DNA of 64,000 nt, taken from the NCBI RefSeq assembly GCF_050596425.1, contig NZ_CP192292.1:3224001-3288000 (forward strand), written 5' to 3'. This document shows, one piece after another, positions 1 through 9,107 of the stretch. Below the pieces are notes generated by a model. The model ran no database searches. It was not told where the DNA came from and worked only from the letters and a program-made list of their open reading frames with translations. A program made the translations under genes and the position numbers. Within the stretch, counting starts at the first letter, position 1; each line of letters begins with the position of its first letter. The stretch comes from G963665925 sp050596425 (GTDB taxonomy: Bacteria > Bacillota > Clostridia > Peptostreptococcales > Acidaminobacteraceae).

Positions 1-683
1 ATTTGTCTTTGAACAGCATAACCAACACCCATACCTAGAGATTTTTCAAGACCACTTTGAGCCACTTTGAGGTTCATATCAATCCCAGCAAGCAAAAATC
101 TTATTTCTTTGCTTGGCATATTTTCCACGTCTTTAATAATATCTACAATATTCATATTAAAAAAGGCTTGATTTGGATTTTCTGTTTGGTTAGCAATCCT
201 ATCTTCAGAAAAAATCACTTGTTCATTTTTTTCAAGGAGCACGAAGTGATCATGATGGCCCTTAACAACAGCTCGCGCTGTCATTTGACCTGATTTCACC
301 CTTACATCAACAAAAACTTTTTCACTTGTATCGGCTATGGCAACGCGTACAGCCCCCTGACCCAAGTACATTTTTGCAAGCTCAACCATGTCTTCATCCA
401 CAGATGACAGAATTTCAAGACCTAAATCCGGATCGCCACCAGCAGCTCCAAGAGCTGAAGCCATATCAAGACCTACAAGATCAGTCTGTGGTATTCCAAC
501 AGATAGCCCATTCTTATAGAAGTTCGGTGAAACCTTGACGTCAATTGTATCAACCTGGTCTACTCCCAGTAAAGCCCTTGCCTTTGCCGCTGTCAGGACA
601 ACCGCGACAGGCTCAGTACATCCCATTGCTGGTCTAACTTCACTTTTTAATATGTCAATCATCATTTTTTGTGTTTTATTCAT
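1..683 (-). CDS. cdsB: L-cysteine desulfidase family protein (SDH alpha fold), 3' end cut by window edge
   Basis: My own reverse-strand translation gives about 227 codons from an ATG at 681-683 to the window edge. The protein begins MNKTQKMMIDILKSEVRPAM and has the family hallmark GCTEPVAV near residue 21; that Cys is expected to help hold the 4Fe-4S cluster. Members of the UPF0597/YhaM family, such as CdsB of C. difficile, break L-cysteine into pyruvate, ammonia and sulfide in the cytoplasm. The start has a good ribosome site (AAAGGGTGG) seven bases upstream. A sigma-54 promoter and inverted repeats lie upstream, beside a sigma-54 activator gene, which argues for induction by its substrate. 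The C-terminal half, with further cluster cysteines, is outside the window, so integrity cannot be judged. The exact substrate (cysteine rather than serine) is inferred from the family and from the regulator next door. Confidence 0.9.
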   Translation of the reverse strand, partial: MNKTQKMMIDILKSEVRPAMGCTEPVAVVLTAAKARALLGVDQVDTIDVKVSPNFYKNGLSVGIPQTDLVGLDMASALGAAGGDPDLGLEILSSVDEDMVELAKMYLGQGAVRVAIADTSEKVFVDVRVKSGQMTARAVVKGHHDHFVLLEKNEQVIFSEDRIANQTENPNQAFFNMNIVDIIKDVENMPSKEIRFLLAGIDMNLKVAQSGLEKSLGMGVGYAVQRQ

Positions 684-722
684 GCCTACCACCCTTTCTT
701 CTTAGCTCTTGCATATAGTATT

Positions 723-739
723 ATGCAAGCCCCATGCCA
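723..739 (-). promoter_or_regulatory. sigma-54 (-24/-12) promoter of the cysteine desulfidase gene
   Basis: Reading the minus strand from 739 to 723 gives TGGCATGGGGCTTGCAT. It has TGGCA and TTGC with the canonical spacing and matches the TGGCAYRNNNNTTGCW consensus. It lies about 40 bases upstream of the desulfidase start codon. Confidence 0.85.
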
Positions 740-770
740 AGTATAAAAATGCCTTCGAGAGGGTATTCAA

Positions 771-783
771 TCTCATAATGAGA
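771..783. promoter_or_regulatory. palindromic operator TCTCATAATGAGA, copy 1
   Basis: A perfect 13-base palindrome lies about 32 bases upstream of the -24 box. The identical sequence recurs at 852-864, and a variant at 869-881. It is likely a binding site for the adjacent sigma-54 activator; that assignment is inference from position and repetition. Confidence 0.6.
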
Positions 784-837
784 CCATTTCTTTCTGTCTT
801 TTGCCCTGTAACCCCTTTTCATCAGTCCATTATGATG

Positions 838-893
838 AAAAAAGGCTTCAGTCTCATAATGAGATTATTCTCACTTTGAGACTGAAGCCTTTT
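838..893 (-). terminator. Rho-independent terminator after the activator gene
   Basis: A 16-base perfect stem (841-856 with 877-892) is followed on the minus strand by a run of six Ts. The loop contains part of the operator pair, so terminator and enhancer share sequence. Confidence 0.75.
852..881. promoter_or_regulatory. tandem operators (TCTCATAATGAGA and TCTCACTTTGAGA)
   Basis: Two 13-base palindromes at 852-864 and 869-881 sit 17 bases apart, 110-140 bases upstream of the sigma-54 promoter. That is the usual place for an enhancer bound by an NtrC-type activator. They are embedded in the terminator hairpin of the activator gene itself. Confidence 0.6.
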
Positions 894-949
894 ATATTAT
901 TCATTTAAACTTCATAATTTGAAGCATACTTTCATAGTTTGCCTAAGGT

Positions 950-2737
950 TTATAAGTCTATGCCGTAGGACTTAATTTTTCTATACAGGGTTGCCCGGCT
1001 TAAGCCAAGGGCCTCAACCGTCTTGTCAATGCCTTCTTTATCCCTTCCAAAATGACATAAGGCATCATGAATGGCCTTTTTCTCAAGGGCCTTAATTGAC
1101 GTAATCCTTGTCTTTGAACGGACTTGACTTGAAGTGGTTTCCCTAAATCTTACTGGTAGATCAGCCATGGTTATAACACCTGTTTGATTCATATTCACCG
1201 AAAACTCCACTGTATTTTGAAGTTCCCTGACATTGCCTGGCCAGTCATATATTTTAAAGGCCTCAAGAACGTCACGTTCCACACGTATCATGGTTTTTTC
1301 AAGCATTTCTCCACTTTTTCTCAGGAATATATCCACAAGAGTCTGAAGATCATCCTTTCTCTCTCTTAATGGCGGAATACGGATGGGTATAACATTCAAT
1401 CTATAGAAAAGATCTTTTCTAAAAGCCCCTTCATCTACCAGCTTTTCTAAGTCCCTATTGGTCGCTGATATAACCCTCACATTAATAGGAACTGGGCCAC
1501 TGCTTCCAATACGTTCCACTGTGCCTTCTTGAAGAACCCTAAGAAGCTTGGCTTGTAGGTGAAGAGCCATATCGCCAATTTCATCTAAAAAAATGGTTCC
1601 CTTGTCTGCCATTTCAAACTTACCGATCTTTCCGCCTTTAAGGGCGCCTGTAAATGCCCCTTCCTCGTAGCCAAAAAGCTCACTCTCAAGTAAATTATCT
1701 GGTATGGCAGCACAGTTTACAGCAATAAAGGGTTCACTCGACCGCTTGCTTTCAAAATGCATTGCTCTTGCAAACAGCTCCTTGCCTGTTCCGCTTTCCC
1801 CTTGAATAAGAACAGTTGAAAGACTTCTCGCTGCCCGTCTTGCAAAATCAATGGTCTTCAAAAAATCTGAGTTGCTCCCAATGATGTCATCAAATCCTAT
1901 GACTGAACCATAGCCCACAACATCTTTAAACGTGTGAAGGAGAGTTTGAACATTGGTACACGTCATAACAATTTCGCATATTCGATCCACGCATATTACG
2001 GGTTGAGAATGGAAAAGCAGGCGTATGCTTTTACCATTTTTCTGAAGTTGCATCTGACCATTGATCGGTTTTTTGCTCGTAAATAAAGCCTCTACATCCT
2101 CTGCTTGCATGTAGTGCTTTAGGTGTTCTGCTGACTTTGAACATTCCAAGTTAAGGAGTCTTCTTGCCGTTGCATTGGCATGGCGGACATGGAAATTTTC
2201 ATCCAAACTAAAAACAGCATTTTCCATAGAATCAAGTAGGATTTCCAACTCTCTTGACTGCATCTCAAGGGTTTGTTTTTGAGATTCCTCAACCACTTTA
2301 ACGGCTATAAGTTCTGCCATCCGTTTTAAAAAAATCAGTAAATTTTCTCGGTTGGAAAGAATGGCTTTTTTCTTCTCAAGGTCAAAGGCGATTAGACCTA
2401 TAACCCCCACAATTTCTGTGCCCACTTCAATTGGGCAGCAAACTTGGGCAAACTCCCTGCAACTTTCCTTATGGTTGCACATAACACACGCTTCATGTTC
2501 ACGGGGGTTTTCAATAATAAAGGCCTTTCCCAAGTTAAGGGCATAGGCGAAAACCGAACTCGCATCCACTTTGCAACCAACATCGCCTAGATATTCACCT
2601 GTGGCTGCCAAACGATTGAACTCATTATCTATAATTGTTACATCCACATTTATGACACTATTTATTGCCTTAACAATGCCAGCAAGAGTCTCTTTGATTC
2701 TGAGCATTTCCTCACAGTATTTTGACACAAGCTTCAC
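950..2737 (-). CDS. cdsR: sigma-54-dependent activator, GAF/PAS-AAA+-Fis type
   Basis: A 595-residue enhancer-binding protein. Residues 1-150 form a GAF-like sensor with a cysteine-rich stretch (CVMCNHKESC, then VCCP near residues 84-101). A PAS domain follows at about 165-265. The AAA+ domain at about 275-510 has Walker A GESGTGKE near 313, the sigma-54 contact loop GAFTGA, and FLDEIGD as Walker B. A Fis-type helix-turn-helix ends the protein. It should open sigma-54 promoters, and the nearest one drives the cysteine desulfidase gene just downstream. The arrangement resembles cdsB-cdsR of C. difficile, so cysteine or a sulfur compound is the likely signal; that is inference. It starts five bases after the rubredoxin stop and is probably cotranscribed with it. 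Confidence 0.9.
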   Translation of the reverse strand: MKLVSKYCEEMLRIKETLAGIVKAINSVINVDVTIIDNEFNRLAATGEYLGDVGCKVDASSVFAYALNLGKAFIIENPREHEACVMCNHKESCREFAQVCCPIEVGTEIVGVIGLIAFDLEKKKAILSNRENLLIFLKRMAELIAVKVVEESQKQTLEMQSRELEILLDSMENAVFSLDENFHVRHANATARRLLNLECSKSAEHLKHYMQAEDVEALFTSKKPINGQMQLQKNGKSIRLLFHSQPVICVDRICEIVMTCTNVQTLLHTFKDVVGYGSVIGFDDIIGSNSDFLKTIDFARRAARSLSTVLIQGESGTGKELFARAMHFESKRSSEPFIAVNCAAIPDNLLESELFGYEEGAFTGALKGGKIGKFEMADKGTIFLDEIGDMALHLQAKLLRVLQEGTVERIGSSGPVPINVRVISATNRDLEKLVDEGAFRKDLFYRLNVIPIRIPPLRERKDDLQTLVDIFLRKSGEMLEKTMIRVERDVLEAFKIYDWPGNVRELQNTVEFSVNMNQTGVITMADLPVRFRETTSSQVRSKTRITSIKALEKKAIHDALCHFGRDKEGIDKTVEALGLSRATLYRKIKSYGIDL

Positions 2738-2742
2738 TCCAA

Positions 2743-2904
2743 TTATTTAACTTGTTCGAAAACCATTTTAGGTTGACGACACATTGGACATACCCAGTCT
2801 TCTGGTAAATCCTCAAATGACGTGCCCGCAGGAATGTCATTCATTTTGTCGCCTCTTTCAGGCTTGTAAGTGTATCCACAAATTGTGCATTTATAATGAT
2901 CCAT
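2743..2904 (-). CDS. rubredoxin
   Basis: A 53-residue protein beginning MDHYKCTICGYTY. It has the two rubredoxin metal-binding knuckles, CTICG at residues 6-10 and CPMC at 39-42, with the expected spacing and the conserved LPEDWVCP. It should be a small cytoplasmic one-electron carrier with a single iron held by four cysteines. A ribosome site (GAAAGGATG) precedes the ATG. The gene ends five bases before the sigma-54 activator and almost certainly shares its transcript. A link between the electron carrier and the cysteine-rich sensor of that activator is possible but unproven. Confidence 0.93.
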   Translation of the reverse strand: MDHYKCTICGYTYKPERGDKMNDIPAGTSFEDLPEDWVCPMCRQPKMVFEQVK

Positions 2905-3067
2905 ATTTAATCATCCTTTCAAATCACTCCAAAAGCCCCACCAAAGGACGGCCACGAAGCATCTTCTTTTAATAATAACCATGCACTTCCATAATAGCTC
3001 AAAACAATTATTTCGACTAGCTAAATTTTCGGTTCTCGTGTAAAATAATCCTGAAAGGAGTCCTTAT

Positions 3068-4297
3068 ATGTTTTTACTTACATTTGCTTTTTCCATGGTG
3101 ACGGTTCTATTCATGGTGAGCAAAAAAATCAATATTGGTATTTCCCTCTTGACTGGAGGCACGCTCTTAATGCTTCTTAATCAAGTTGGTGCTAAGGTTA
3201 TTTTAAATACTTATACCTTAACCTTTACCAGCGAACAAACTATTTCGCTCGCCCTTACAATCGGACTTATATCCATCCTAGGCCATCTTTTAGAAGTCTA
3301 TGGCATTATGAACAAAATGATAGACTCTATGGAGGGTATGTTGCGAAGTGCCAAGGCAACCATCCTTATAGCGCCTGCAGTTATAGGCACGCTTCTTGTT
3401 ACTGGTGGTGCCCTTATGTCTTGCCCTGTTGTAGGCTCTCTTGGAGATAGACTTGAACTCTCTATGGAAAAAAGAGCATCAGCCAATTTGGTTTTTCGAC
3501 ATGCGCTTTATTTTATTTTTCCCTTTTCGCCACCACTTATCCTAGCCGCTGAGCTCGGAGACTTTAACATTTGGGATTTTATACGAATTCAATTTCCCAT
3601 TGCCATTACGATGTATGTCCTGGGGTATCTTTTCTATATTAGGAGTGCTAAAACCCACAGACCCCCTAAAACGGACATGCGCGAATACCTTCAAAACATC
3701 AAATCCTTTATACTGTTTTCCATGCCTATTTGGATCAGTTTTGTTGGCGCTCTTATTTTCAAACTTCCTTTTTATGTATCGCTGGCAGGTGGTATAGTCG
3801 TTTGCAGATTGCTTGCTATTAAGAGTTCCGAGACATCAGCCCTAGAAACTGGATTTTTTATTCACATCAAACAGGGCTTTAAGGGTAAGATGGTTCTAGC
3901 TATTATTGGTATCATGTTCTTCAAAAATGTTGTGAACAATTTTGATGACCTCTATATCTACATTAAAAGCCTCATTGATCTTGGCATTCCATTAGAGCTT
4001 CTCATCGTGGTATCGGCAGCGGTTATTTGCTTTCCTCTGGCATCCACACAACCAGGTATTGCCATTTTGTTCCCAATCATTTTACCAATGGCACCTGATT
4101 ATCATACGAAACTCTTATATGGAATGTTCATTTATACATCCAGCTTCTTATTTTATTATATTTCTCCCCTGCATATGTGTCAGGTCCTAACACTTGAATA
4201 CTTTAATGTTGATATGAAGTCTCTTTATAAACATTATGTACCAATCCTTCCAGTGACATTTCTCGTTATGGTTGGGGTTTACTTTTTAATGCTGTAA
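3068..4297 (+). CDS. DUF401 family integral membrane permease
   Basis: A 409-residue protein made almost wholly of hydrophobic segments, about ten to eleven membrane helices. It matches the DUF401 family (AF0261-like), which is related to anion permeases. Conserved features visible are GALMSCPVVGSL near residue 118 and the FPFSPPLILAAELGD loop near 157. It starts with ATG after a CTGAAAGGAG ribosome site and ends in a strong terminator, so it is a single-gene unit divergent from the rubredoxin operon. The substrate is unknown for the family; proximity to cysteine catabolism suggests a small organic or sulfur anion, which is only a guess. Confidence 0.8.
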   Translation: MFLLTFAFSMVTVLFMVSKKINIGISLLTGGTLLMLLNQVGAKVILNTYTLTFTSEQTISLALTIGLISILGHLLEVYGIMNKMIDSMEGMLRSAKATILIAPAVIGTLLVTGGALMSCPVVGSLGDRLELSMEKRASANLVFRHALYFIFPFSPPLILAAELGDFNIWDFIRIQFPIAITMYVLGYLFYIRSAKTHRPPKTDMREYLQNIKSFILFSMPIWISFVGALIFKLPFYVSLAGGIVVCRLLAIKSSETSALETGFFIHIKQGFKGKMVLAIIGIMFFKNVVNNFDDLYIYIKSLIDLGIPLELLIVVSAAVICFPLASTQPGIAILFPIILPMAPDYHTKLLYGMFIYTSSFLFYYISPLHMCQVLTLEYFNVDMKSLYKHYVPILPVTFLVMVGVYFLML

Positions 4298-4301
4298 ATA
4301 T

Positions 4302-4347
4302 AAAAGATCTTGAAATCCATAAACGCGGATTTCAAGATCTTTTTTTC
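4302..4347. terminator. bidirectional terminator between convergent genes
   Basis: A 17-base stem (4302-4318 with 4327-4343) with an 8-base loop is followed by a T run. It serves the DUF401 gene and possibly the convergent chemoreceptor gene. Confidence 0.85.
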
Positions 4348-4392
4348 TGAGAAACTTATCTATAGGAGCATATGACTTGACTATACAACTTC

Positions 4393-6855
4393 TTAAGCAT
4401 CCCTTTCAAGAGATATTGTCTCATAGCGAATGCCTCCAGCACCTTGCTTCATAGTATGTTTTAACTTAAAACTGGAAACTGTATCTTGGAGAACATCTGC
4501 CTGGGCTGCCATTTCTTCACTAGCCGCAGCCCCACGTTGAGCCGTTTCAGCATTTAACTGAGTGACATCAGAAACTTGACTGACGCCTTCATTAATCTGA
4601 TTGATGGCTTCTGCCTGTTCATTAGATGCTAGGGTAATATCCTTCACAATGCTGTTAACCTTTTCCACCCCAGATGTTATTTCTTTCAAGGCTTCCGCTG
4701 TCTGATCAGCAATAAGCGCTCCATCTGTCACTTTTTTAATAGAGTCTTCTATCATTTGCGTCGTTTCATTGGCAGCCCCTGCTGATCTAGCCGCCAAATT
4801 TCTAACCTCCTCAGCCACAACAGCAAATCCCTTACCATGTTCTCCTGCCCTTGCAGCCTCTACAGCCGCATTTAGGGCAAGTATATTGGTCTGGAAGGCA
4901 ATCTCGTCAATCACCTTTATAATATTCGAGATTTCACTCGAAGACTTATTAATTTCCGCCATGGCCCCAAGCATATCATTCATCTGACTTTGACCACTTT
5001 CAGCTTGGTCACGAACCTTACTTGCAAGGTTCTCAGCCTCTGTTGCCCTTTCAGCATTGAGCTTGGTTTGATCGGAAATTTCATGCATGGATGATGTGAT
5101 TTCTTCAATGGAACTTGCCTGCTCAGTAGACCCTGCTGATAGAGACTGGGATATGCTTGAAACTTCGTTGGACCCTGCAGCAATCTCTTGACTCGACGCA
5201 CCCATTTCTATAAAAATTTCATTAAGAGCATCTGTAAAGACATTAATGGATTGTTTCATCTGAGCAAAATCACCCAAGTACTCACGACGGATGCTAACAT
5301 CTAAATTCTTATCTGCCAATGCACTGAGAATCTGTGAAGTTTCATCAATATATGATTTAATTGCATTCACTGTACTCTCAAGACTTGTATAGATTTTTTC
5401 AAAGTTTTTGGCTATGGTCTGTGTATCTTCATCTTCATCTTCAACTTTTACATTTATACTTAAGTGTCCATTGGCGAGCTGTTCTAAGCTCGCAATTAGT
5501 TTTCGAACCTCATTGGATTGATAGTTTGTCTGCTTCTCTTTAATTTTTGCTTCTTGAGCCTGTTTTCTTGCTGCCGCTTCTTGCTGTCTAGCCGCTTCCT
5601 TAATCTGTGTCTGATCCATAGCGATTTCGAACACACCAACAACATCTCCTGCTTTATTTAATAAAGGAACCCCATTGTATTTTATATCCATAGGTTCACC
5701 AAGTGGCTTGCCAATGGTTTCGGCTGTTGAAACCTTTCCTGTACGAATGGCATTTGCACAGGCACATTTTTTCTGATGGCAATCGTCTGCCTTAATAAGA
5801 TCATAGCACTTATGTACACCCAGTTCTTTTCCCTTAGGCAGTGCTGTGATTTCCCTAGCTTTTTGATTGGCATATTGAACTGTCATTTCCGTATCCATGG
5901 CCATGACAACGGCTGGCATTTTATCTATATGGTTTTCCAAAGTGGATGCCACATTATTAAGGCCTTCAATAAGTTGAAGCCATCCGCCCTTAAAGCTATG
6001 CGCATCCGCTTGGGCATCCAGCTTACCATAAACAATTGCGGTTTCCATATCCTCAGCAGACTGAATCACTGACTTAATCTTTGCCACTATGGATTCAAAT
6101 GATCTTGAAACATCTGCCACTTCATCCTTACCTTCCGTGTCCAGTTCAACCTCCATATTTCCATCTGCGATTTTTTTAGCCGCATCATTAAGCTTTTCAA
6201 TTGGTTTTGAAATCGAGGAAGCCATAAAAATGGCAAGACCAATGCTTATAGTCACAAGAGCAGCTACTCCAATAAGCACATTGCGAAGCATCTCACCTTG
6301 GACAGCCCGAACATGATCAATATAAACACCTGTTCCCACAAGCCATCCCCAGCTATCAAACCCAATCACATAAGAAAGCTTTTCACTGTCTTCAGTTTCT
6401 CCCGGTTTAGGCCATAGGTATCCCACAGTACCCTGTCCTTCATTCTTCGCCACATTTATCATTTTAGCAAAGAGCTTGGTTCCATTCGAATCCTCAATGC
6501 CCATCATATCCGTTCCTTCAAGATTTGGATTGATCGGGTGCATAATGGCTTGTCCTTCATATGAATTCAGGAAGAAATAATCTCCCGACCCAAACCTATA
6601 CACACGGATTTCTTCCTTGGCTGCTTCCTGAGCAGCTTCTAGGGTTAGTGTCCCGTCATTTGCCAAACCTTCATATTTTTCTAGTACGGTCAAAGGCACT
6701 TTAACCAAGTTTTCAAGTTCTGCAATCGTTCTATCCATAATGATATCGTTTATAGTTGGTATGAGCCATATACTCACAAATCCTAAAAACAATATAAATA
6801 TGACTGCCACAAGCATAATTATTTTAGATTTCAATTTGAAACGCTTAAAGCCCAT
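4393..6855 (-). CDS. methyl-accepting chemotaxis protein (Cache, HAMP, PAS)
   Basis: An 820-residue chemoreceptor. An N-terminal membrane helix (about 12-34) is followed by a single Cache domain outside the cell (DYFFLNSYEGQAIMHP near 90). Then come a second helix, HAMP (about 212-265), a PAS domain with a Cys-rich insert (CHQKKCAC), a second HAMP-like stretch, and a long signalling coiled coil. The coil has the conserved hairpin tip IAFQTNILALNAAVEAARAG. The start is the ATG at 6855, which has a near-perfect AAAGGAGG site; an upstream GTG-type start at 6876 would put that site inside the gene. Cache domains of this kind commonly bind small organic acids or amino acids. No other chemotaxis gene is nearby. 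Confidence 0.93.
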   Translation of the reverse strand: MGFKRFKLKSKIIMLVAVIFILFLGFVSIWLIPTINDIIMDRTIAELENLVKVPLTVLEKYEGLANDGTLTLEAAQEAAKEEIRVYRFGSGDYFFLNSYEGQAIMHPINPNLEGTDMMGIEDSNGTKLFAKMINVAKNEGQGTVGYLWPKPGETEDSEKLSYVIGFDSWGWLVGTGVYIDHVRAVQGEMLRNVLIGVAALVTISIGLAIFMASSISKPIEKLNDAAKKIADGNMEVELDTEGKDEVADVSRSFESIVAKIKSVIQSAEDMETAIVYGKLDAQADAHSFKGGWLQLIEGLNNVASTLENHIDKMPAVVMAMDTEMTVQYANQKAREITALPKGKELGVHKCYDLIKADDCHQKKCACANAIRTGKVSTAETIGKPLGEPMDIKYNGVPLLNKAGDVVGVFEIAMDQTQIKEAARQQEAAARKQAQEAKIKEKQTNYQSNEVRKLIASLEQLANGHLSINVKVEDEDEDTQTIAKNFEKIYTSLESTVNAIKSYIDETSQILSALADKNLDVSIRREYLGDFAQMKQSINVFTDALNEIFIEMGASSQEIAAGSNEVSSISQSLSAGSTEQASSIEEITSSMHEISDQTKLNAERATEAENLASKVRDQAESGQSQMNDMLGAMAEINKSSSEISNIIKVIDEIAFQTNILALNAAVEAARAGEHGKGFAVVAEEVRNLAARSAGAANETTQMIEDSIKKVTDGALIADQTAEALKEITSGVEKVNSIVKDITLASNEQAEAINQINEGVSQVSDVTQLNAETAQRGAAASEEMAAQADVLQDTVSSFKLKHTMKQGAGGIRYETISLERDA

Positions 6856-7045
6856 ATCATTTCCTCCTTTTACCATTTTACCATTTATGGTTACTTGTTA
6901 CCCCCATTGATTGCCAATATTACATTTCAATTACGACAGACTGTAATATTTATGTATCTTAACCTTTCATTTTTATGTTTACTTTTTAATATCTATTTTC
7001 GTAATTTTTCCGCCATATCATCCATGCTAAAATGCTCCTTATATA

Positions 7046-7054
7046 TGCTATAAT
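7046..7054 (+). promoter_or_regulatory. extended -10 promoter element (TGCTATAAT) before the kinase gene
   Basis: A TGN-TATAAT element at 7046-7054 lies about 33 bases upstream of the TTG start of the kinase gene. The -35 region is weak, as is usual for extended -10 promoters. Confidence 0.55.
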
Positions 7055-7086
7055 GTGTATGTAATCAACGTTTTGAGGAGGCGCCA

Positions 7087-9072
7087 TTGAAAAGACGGAT
7101 ACTTGTGACCATTATGATTTTTATTTTAGTGGTACTGATTTTTGCAGATAGATACATGAAACTTGAATACAATTTCGGTTTTTTCAAGTACTTCACCCAG
7201 TCCACTTCCTTGACAAGTGAAGAAAAGGAATGGCTCAGTGACCACGGTCCGCTTATCTACGGGGCTGACAATTCCACCCCGCCCATGCGGTATGTTGACC
7301 CACAGACTGGTCAGTATAAAGGGGTCACTATAGATTATTTACAGGCTCTTTCCACAGAGCTTGAAACGGACATTATCTTCAAGCCCATGATTTGGGCAGA
7401 TGCTCTTGATGCGCTGGCCAGAGGAGAAACTGACCTGTGCGACATGTTTCCTTCAGAAAAACGCTCTGAACTCTATCTTTTTTCTGACCCCATCAACTTT
7501 CAAAGAACAGTTATTGTCGTTCCCATAGATGAATACAAGATTGAAAATCTATTTGATTTGGTCGGTCGTCGTGTTGCAGCCCAAACCGGAGACTATGTCA
7601 ATGAATTTCTTAACAGCAATGTCGATGGAATAAACTTTGTGCATGTCCCTGAATACAGTGACCTTTTCCCAGAATTAGTTAAGGGACAAGTGGATGCCAT
7701 TGTTGGCGATGAACCTGTATTAAGTTACTACTTAGATGAACTGGATTTGGGTGACCAATATAAAATAGTGGAAAAGCCACTATATGAGCTCCACTCAGTA
7801 CTCAGCGTACCAAAAGATGAGAAAATACTTCTCAGTATAATCAATAAGGGGATTTACTCCCTTGAGAGAAAAAACATAATGAATAAGATCCAGCAGAAAT
7901 GGTTTGGTATTTCTACCCCTATCAGCCGTGAAACAAGCGATGAGAAAATGCTTCTAATCGTATCTTTTTTCATGCTTAACATTATGCTGGCAAGTTACCT
8001 CTTTTTCACATGGAACAGTGAACTTAAGGAAGAAGTGGACGCCAGGACGAAAGAACTCATTATAAGTCGAAATGACCTGCAAAGAACATTTGATAGCCTC
8101 ACCCACCTCATGGTTGTCCTGGATGAAGACTATAATATTATTACGGTTAATAAGGTGTTTTGCGATACTCTCGGTGTAAAAAAACATGAAATTTCCGGGA
8201 AAAACCTTAAGGAAATTCAAGGTCTACCTTCCCTGCCTATTATCATGAATGTCATTGCAAACACCCTGGAAACTGGGAGCAAATCAGAAGTAGAGCTGGA
8301 CTATATGAATCAGACCTACTTAATCACAACTTCCCCACTCATCGAAACCTATGAATCTTCCAATCGATTGCTTATGATGATACAGAATGTCACAGAGTTA
8401 AGACTGGCTGAACAGCAAGTCTTACAGGCCAGTAAAATGGCTGCTATTGGACAGCTGGCAGCAGGTGTGGCCCACGAAATTAGAAATCCCCTAGGTCTCA
8501 TAAGAAACTACACATACTTCTTGAAAAAGACCCATGATATAAGTGAAGAAATGAAAGACAAGTCCTTCACACAAATAGAAAACGCCGTTGAACAGGCCAG
8601 CCAGATTATTGATAACCTTTTAAACTTTTCGAGGATCACAGATAAGCGAATCACCACTGTGAATGTATTCGCCTACTTAAAGGACATGATCGAACTCAAT
8701 CACAAAGTTATGGAAAAAAGAGATGTGGTTTATCGTATTAATATTGATCCAAATCTCAACTGGACCATAATGGAGGACGCTCTCAAGTCGGTCCTCATAA
8801 ACTTAATTTCCAATTCGGTCGATGCCATGCCTAACGGTGGACATCTTACACTCACATGCTGGACTGAAAATGATAAACTCGTCATCACCTGTAGTGACAC
8901 AGGTCAAGGCATGACTCAAACAGACCTGGAAAAGGTCTTCAACCCCTTCTTCACCACAAAGCAAACAGGGGAAGGCACTGGACTCGGACTATATATCACT
9001 TATAATCAAATCCAAAAAATGAATGGACAAATCACAGTCGAAAGTACCCCCAGATGTCGGAACGACATTTAG
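7087..9072 (+). CDS. sensor histidine kinase with extracellular SBP_bac_3 domain (C-terminus frameshifted)
   Basis: The protein starts at TTG 7087 with a GAGGAGG ribosome site. It has a membrane anchor (1-22), a periplasmic-type solute-binding domain (about 45-275), a second helix (about 285-310) and a PAS domain (about 335-450). The HisKA box VAHEIRNPL places the phospho-acceptor at His463, and an HATPase domain has DTGQGM and GEGTGLGL. As written, the frame ends in RCRNDI at 9072. Removing one C from the C5 run at 9047-9051 restores the usual family ending (STPDVGTTFRIELP) and stops at 9133, overlapping the regulator gene by 26 bases. Only the last strand of the ATPase domain is affected. 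It probably senses an amino acid and phosphorylates the NtrC-type regulator that follows. Confidence 0.9.
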   Translation: MKRRILVTIMIFILVVLIFADRYMKLEYNFGFFKYFTQSTSLTSEEKEWLSDHGPLIYGADNSTPPMRYVDPQTGQYKGVTIDYLQALSTELETDIIFKPMIWADALDALARGETDLCDMFPSEKRSELYLFSDPINFQRTVIVVPIDEYKIENLFDLVGRRVAAQTGDYVNEFLNSNVDGINFVHVPEYSDLFPELVKGQVDAIVGDEPVLSYYLDELDLGDQYKIVEKPLYELHSVLSVPKDEKILLSIINKGIYSLERKNIMNKIQQKWFGISTPISRETSDEKMLLIVSFFMLNIMLASYLFFTWNSELKEEVDARTKELIISRNDLQRTFDSLTHLMVVLDEDYNIITVNKVFCDTLGVKKHEISGKNLKEIQGLPSLPIIMNVIANTLETGSKSEVELDYMNQTYLITTSPLIETYESSNRLLMMIQNVTELRLAEQQVLQASKMAAIGQLAAGVAHEIRNPLGLIRNYTYFLKKTHDISEEMKDKSFTQIENAVEQASQIIDNLLNFSRITDKRITTVNVFAYLKDMIELNHKVMEKRDVVYRINIDPNLNWTIMEDALKSVLINLISNSVDAMPNGGHLTLTCWTENDKLVITCSDTGQGMTQTDLEKVFNPFFTTKQTGEGTGLGLYITYNQIQKMNGQITVESTPRCRNDI

Positions 9073-9107
9073 AATTGAGCTCCCTCGACTTAAGGAGGCA
9101 TCTGAAA

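Noticed and set aside
9054..9107. Upstream ATG giving the response regulator an extra 18 residues
   Set aside because: The added residues come from the wrong frame of the kinase gene, and a strong AAGGAGG site precedes the ATG at 9108.
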